Shown piece after piece: positions 58,961 to 64,000 of a stretch of 64,000 nucleotides of DNA; within the stretch, counting starts at the first letter, position 1; every line of letters starts with the position of its first letter. The notes under the pieces were generated by a model. That model saw only the letters and a program-made list of their open reading frames with translations. It made no database searches and was not told where the DNA came from. The DNA is taken from assembly GCA_026874595.1 (NCBI GenBank), contig CM049319.1:60768917-60832916 (forward strand). Reading direction: 5' to 3'. The stretch is from Sipunculus nudus (taxonomy: Eukaryota > Annelida > Sipuncula > Golfingiida > Sipunculidae). The position numbers were made by a program, and so were the translations under genes.

Positions 58961-59947
58961 TTAAGTTATATTGGTGTTGAGCTTTACAGATCTCTCTCTC
59001 TCTAAGGCTATCATTTTGTTATTATAATTTTTCTTTTTGTTTGCTGCAAATGATATGGTTTCTCCTCTGATTTGGCATTTCAGTGTGTCCCATAATAGGG
59101 CTGGATTTGCATCTTTATTGTTCAATACTGTATGATGAATACATTTTTTAATTTGATTTACATAATTTTCATCCTCAAGCAGTGAGCAGTTCAATTTCCA
59201 ATAGCCCGGTCCTCTTTTATAATTACTTAGACTTAACTTTATATATATCAATGAATGGTCTGTTTTATATGCTGGCTCAATGTCTGAGAATTCTACATAA
59301 TTGCCTAAACTTTTGCTTATTAGAAAGTAATCTAGCCGAGAAAAAAGTGGTTTTGGGTTATACCGATGCCATGAATATTTTAGTATACCAGAATGTTGTG
59401 TTCTCCAAATATCTGTAAGTTGTGAAAATTCTGCCCATTGTAGGAGTATTTCCCTTGCTTTCTCATGAGTGTGTACATTACCCCCTTCTTTATCCACAGC
59501 TGGGTTCATGACAACATTAAAATCTCCTCCAATTATTAATTTGTCTACTTCCATTTGTGATAGTGTTTTTATTAAATTAGTGAAAAATTCTGGATCATCT
59601 TTATTAGGTCCATAGAGATTAACCAGTGTAACATTATGTATTCCTATTGATACATTAAGTATAATAAATCTTCCATGTTTATCTTGTGTACTATTCTTGA
59701 TATTAATACCTGCTCTGTTTTTTATTAAGATGCATACTCCTCTGGACTGACTGGTGCCATGACTAAAGTAGATTTGGTTGCCCCATTCAGATTTCCATCT
59801 ATTCTCAGACTCTACATTACTGTGCGTTTCCTGGATAAATATTATATGAAATGTTTTCCGATTCAACCAATGAAATAACTCTCTTCTTTTCCTGTTACAC
59901 CCAAGACCCCTAACATTGAGAGAGGCAATGTTACAAGTGTCTGTCAT
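58961..59947 (-). pseudogene. Retrotransposon ORF2, endonuclease part
   Basis: The 328 residues form an apurinic-like (EEP family) endonuclease, which nicks target DNA for target-primed reverse transcription. Visible motifs in order: SLNVRGLG (Asn), IQETHS (catalytic Glu), LVNLYGPN, GGDFNVVM (Asp/Asn), SRLDYFLIS and TDHS (catalytic His). The frame is lost in an AG-dinucleotide tract (about 58991-59003): the coding sequence continues in another frame towards the reverse transcriptase. So this is the N-terminal part of a frameshifted ORF2, not a separate gene. The start is the first ATG in frame. Confidence 0.88.
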
Positions 59948-60017
59948 ATTAGATAATAATTGTTAGAGATAAGCCTCTGATGTGACCTGTTCTTTTATTC
60001 CTGCCTTGCTATGTATT

Positions 60018-60975
60018 GTTAAAAATATACATTCAGTACAATTAATTAAGTATATATATTGTTATTTTGTCGCGGTCACGAGTTGATATTTCTTACACAA
60101 GTAACATTCACAGCAGGCCTAAATGCATGTGTAGTATGTGTGAAAAACTTCATTCATTCATTCATTCATTCATTCATTCATTCATTCATTCATTCATTCA
60201 TTCATTATATAAATAATAATTGCAGAGATTAAGGAAAGGGGGGGGGTCTAACCAAAGAGGAATAGTGAAAAGCCTTAAAAAAAAGATCACCAGGTCCAGA
60301 CAAGTGGGGTGGGGGTTGGGGTGGTCAAGGCTGGGTAATATTGTCTGAACCCCTTAAAACAACCTTGCAGTGGATGAAAAAAAGGGGAGGGGGGCTCCGG
60401 ACCCCCTGGACCCCTCTCCTGGATCCGTTTCTGAATTTATTATTACATAATTTATAGAAGTATATATAATAATAATTTATAGTTGTATTTAGATTGCTGG
60501 CAATCTATTTTTACTTGTTTACAGGAGTTCCCTGCAGCGTATAAAGCTCTATACGCCCCCGAGGCAGCGGAATTCTTGCGCTTCTAAAGATATAGCTAGG
60601 GAGTAGGCCTATGGTTAAAGCGCTGTGTAAAGAGCGTAATAAAGCTCAACATAATGTATATTTAACTCAGTCCCCCTCCCCCCTCATTAAATTCAGCTGA
60701 ATTTCTGTTTTTATTGATGACGAAATTAAGGTATGCCTCAAAAGAGAAAATTAAATGAGCTGCATTTATATGCATATAAATGGAGCAATATCTATTAATT
60801 GATCCTGTTAAATTTTCCTGGCAATTATAGATCAATTCTGAAACGCAAAAGAAAGATAGAAAAAGGGGCTTTATTAAGATTGTTGATCTTGCAGGGATGG
60901 TACAAAAACACTTTTGAAGGACTGGATGATTAAGTTCTTATATTTTGTAGCATCCATACATGAACAATTAACGGG
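60018..60975. repeat. Intergenic DNA with a CATT microsatellite
   Basis: A (CATT)n tract of about 14 units lies at 60149-60207. G-rich stretches at 60238-60246 and 60386-60393 are followed by a GGGGCTCCGGACCCCC hairpin near 60388-60406. No gene is visible. Confidence 0.55.
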
Positions 60976-61104
60976 TTTCTTCTACATGGGCCATGATGCC
61001 CATGCATGCAGCTGACAATAATTTAGCATGGCTTGTGACATCATGTATAACGACATTTCACAAACGATTCATTGTTTTAAGAACCTAGGATCTATAACTG
61101 TGGT

Positions 61105-61145
<41 letters not shown>

Positions 61146-61330
61146 CTGTCTCAAAATAAACGTTTGCTGAAATTTAAGAAAAAAAAAATGAAGACATTTC
61201 AGGTGGCGCCAGCATATATATGGAATAGTATGTAAATTAAGAGACTAAAGATTCAAGACCCAAGACCAAAATGCATATCAAATTTGAAGTTATATAATCA
61301 GTTCATGGATAATTAAGAAATTTATAGAAG
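60976..61330 (+). repeat. Truncated HINE-like 5' end with TA microsatellite
   Basis: ACATGGGCCATGATGCCCAT and CATGCAGCTGAC resemble the 5' termini of the intron 8 elements, and TAGCATGGCTTGTGACATCA resembles the start of element Q. A (TA)17 tract (61109-61142) and AGGTGGCGCCAGC (61201-61213) follow. No 3' hairpin was found. Confidence 0.45.
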
Positions 61331-63708
61331 CAATTTTGCACACCTGCAGTATAGAACAACAAAGAAACTTTTATTTCTATTTTCTTTAAAAAAAGCTTCA
61401 TCTGATTGCGTTTGTAAAAAAATCCAATATGACTAGAAAATATATTTAACTGATGCATTCTGTATCAATTTTATGAGCCAAACCTAAATATATGAGCGCA
61501 GAGGTAAAACTTCCACATGAATGGTTCAATCCCCTATTCAGTGACCTTACATAATCTAGCTTATCTGCTTGCCATTTCATGGAATATAAACAAAACAAAT
61601 GAACCACTCTAAAGGTTCGCGGACGCTTTCTTTACGTATAGGGGCAAACAAATATGTTGCTTCTTTAGATCGTGGGTCTAGTGGTGCTAGAAAGAAAGTG
61701 AGATTCTGACTAATTATTTAAGACTTGTAAACCTATATTCAGTTTTCGGTAAATGTGCTCTCATTCATACAGCATTTAACAATGGAAAGAGTTATAGAAG
61801 CATTCTCTTGTTGCATAAAAAATTCACCTGTACCCATCAAGTGCGTGTTTTTTCATCTTATTCAGTTCATACCCTCTAGTTAACCTTGTCTTTTAAATAT
61901 TAGTCATCACAGTTCAACCTGAACACTGTTCTCATAAGCTTGTGTGGCAACTGGATAAGTGGTTTCAGTAAAATACATCATCTTTTTTAACGGCTATTTT
62001 GTCTTTTTCAAGTGCGTGTGTATGAGCCATGATGTAGATGATCCCAAGGTGCTGCTGTGTGTGTATACAACAGATTACTTGCGTCCGACACACAGACATA
62101 CCGCACTCTTGCATTATTTGGCCAGTTGAGCACACGAGGCCCAAAGAGGTTAGGAGAATGGATTATTCATCAGATTTTCATTTGAAATTTGTATGTCAGT
62201 AAATCTTTACCCAAATAGATTTATGTTCTCATATAAATATGAATCCTGTGTAGGCCTTTATACTGTTTACTTGTGTCAAGTAATTTATTGGATCATTGGC
62301 GCATTTTGGTGGGTGACAGGTGCGAATTCCCTCCTTTTTTCCTCTATCAAATGTCTATTTACCCCCCAAAAAAATGAAACTTCAAAGCTAGATTAAATAA
62401 AAAATATAAAATTTAATTTTTCATCAAGAAATATACACAGTAGAGGGGGGAAGATAACAAAACTGTTTATGAGATATTGTTTTGTAGTTGAATATTTATA
62501 AGTCGACTAAAAAAGTGGCTTAAAATAGCATACCTTTTATTTTTTTTCAATGTTACAAAATCATGTGAAAATGATTGAAAAGTTCAAATTTAGATCATGT
62601 GGTTGCTGTGAAATATGCATTGACACGACACATGAAAATTTAGGCAATGTCCACATTACAGTGGATACATAAGAAATCACCGGGCTCATTACCTCCAGGC
62701 TTAAATTCCATGTATATCGTAACAGTGAGGCATGTTATAAAATGCATTTACAGGTTTCAATTTCATCTGAATGTGACATAACTGGAGTTCTATTCCAATG
62801 CTTGAAAAAAGAAAATGCAAGAAAAAGCAGAACAGTTGCTCCATAAGAAATTGAGGAAAGCACGAAAGGCACATTTGTATGCATAATCATGCATGCGAGA
62901 TTTCCTCTGTATATGGTGAGCTTTTTCATATATATGAATAAAAAAAGTATAGTCTCTCTCTCTCTCACTCTCTCTCTCTCTCTCTCTCTCATGTTAACTC
63001 ATGCAGGTCCTTTTTCTCTACACTAGCGTGGACGAGATAAATACAGAGTATCGATATAAAAAAAGCCACATGAATACAAATATAACCTCAAACAAACATT
63101 TATCAAGATGAAGCCAGGTAAATATACAGAGAGCAGGAAAATATTAATTAATTATCTAACGAATATTCCAAGGAACAATTGACAGATCTGTATTATTTAT
63201 GTAGATCGAGATGTCATTACAATCTAGCGACATCTGTTGGCGCCTATTGACACTTTTTGCCGCCTTCATCAGCCCCTAGCATTTTCCAGATCCAGACCCG
63301 AGGAACACTCTCAGTTGTCTAACCGCGTGGAATCCTCCCCTCTCTAAATTTCTGGATCCACCGTTGTATACAGATAAAAATGGGAAACCTTTCTATACTA
63401 TATGCTAAAAAAGCGAGGCTTCTCTTGAAGCCTTTTTCATGTACCCAGATTCATTTACCTAAACCAGCTGTGCAGGCTTAGTGAACCGAACACCGCAGAC
63501 GACTGTTTGTGGACTGCGCATGCTCTTGAATAGAAAATACGTCGGATGAAGGCTGGTGCACGGGTTGCACATACACAAAGGCTAAACTAATGTGAAATCA
63601 TTTAGGAACCAATTATATTTCAAATATATATCACGAACACTGAGATTTTCTTGTTTAAAAATCATAGCAAAGCTGGGAGTTCCCTTCTCTATCAGAATAT
63701 AAATAATT
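61331..63708. other. Intergenic: nothing recognised apart from a TC microsatellite
   Basis: A (TC)n tract lies at 62953-62990. The short open frames at 62193-62396 and 62735-62992 have no domains, and the latter partly translates the TC tract. Confidence 0.45.
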
Positions 63709-64000
63709 ATATCCGCCAAAAAAGTTTTGCGGATATACTTAGTTTTCAGCTAGGCGGACGCCGCCGCCGCCGCATAGGTTTTCGGAGAACTCCTCCGTAA
63801 CCATTGGACAGAATTTTATGAAGATGAAATTATGATCGGGTCACTGCTGCTCCCTCATTTTAGGTTGACCTCTGACATTTCCGCTTTGCAGAACATCCAT
63901 CTGTGCGTCTGTTTTCACAAAAAGTTAAAACTGACATATCTTGGGACTCGTTTGACCAATCGGGCTGAAATTTTGCATTAGTGAAGCTCTTGGATAGCTT
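63709..64000 (-). mobile_element. Element K2: 3' end of a K1-family copy, inverted, cut by window edge
   Basis: Read on the minus strand it has the GGAGGAGTTCTCCG block, a GGCGGCGGCGGCG tract and the terminal hairpin TATCCGC...GCGGATA (63713-63740), colinear with 30361-30661. The rest of the element lies beyond 64000. Confidence 0.8.

Larger units (their letters stand above)
55860..60004 (-). mobile_element. APE-type non-LTR retrotransposon (L1-like), with target duplication
   Basis: The identical 13-bp sequence CTTGCTATGTATT flanks it (55847-55859 and 60005-60017). A T-run at 55860-55873 is the poly(A) tail of a minus-strand element. It carries one long ORF2-type reading frame (59947-56182) after only about 57 bp of leader, and about 300 bp of 3' UTR. 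No ORF1 is present: either the copy was 5'-truncated at the ORF1/ORF2 boundary or the family has a single ORF. The exact target duplication indicates a complete, fairly recent insertion. Confidence 0.92.

Overview
The window looks like nuclear DNA from a marine bivalve mollusc or a close relative. It is AT-rich and intron-rich. One large animal gene is spread over more than 50 kb and buried in repeats whose layout matches the bivalve 'pearl'/Helentron-related (HINE) class: short palindromic ends, a tandem core, a GGAC or GGC microsatellite and a terminal hairpin. Species cannot be fixed from sequence alone.

The only host gene I can support is a multi-LIM-domain muscle-type protein (Mlp84B/CRP-like) on the minus strand. 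Eight coding exons run from the ATG at 34079 down to the left window edge: 34093-33968, 28273-28040, 26455-26287, 25552-25416, 24740-24572, 19714-19531, 18220-18127 and 31-1. All junctions have GT/AG ends and the reading frame is continuous, giving about 376 visible residues with four LIM domains. The 3' end lies beyond position 1. A probable non-coding first exon and promoter sit near 55516-55770, which would make intron 1 about 21 kb.

Layout by region. Intron 8 (32-18126) is almost wholly transposon: a pearl-like element (121-1829), a second one (2411-7622) split by a nested 2.6-kb element (4263-6898), further 2.6-kb copies at 7841-10475 and 13437-17889, and another element at 10615-13064. 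The copy at 13437-17889 carries a 1.83-kb TIR transposon with a TA duplication. Intron 6 holds a fourth 2.6-kb family copy (20300-22712) and an 0.8-kb TIR element. Intron 3 holds a 21-unit minisatellite whose unit is a copy of the neighbouring 3' splice site. Intron 2 holds a 280-bp tandem-core element (29085-30661) and two small MITEs. Intron 1 holds two elements of a third family (39442-40791 and 46092-48689), a related orphan array, a tRNA-derived SINE and several dispersed repeats.

Upstream of the gene, a nearly whole APE-type non-LTR retrotransposon (55860-60004, minus strand, 13-bp target duplication) sits about 100 bp from the candidate promoter. From 60018 to the right edge I see only simple repeats, weak repeat fragments and the inverted end of another 280-bp-core-family element (63709-64000).

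The most interesting signals are the tandem array of ready-made 3' splice sites in intron 3; the set of element families sharing one modular design and one palindrome (GGTGGCGCCACC) despite unrelated cores; and repeat-borne perfect DR1 nuclear-receptor motifs inside the introns of a muscle gene.
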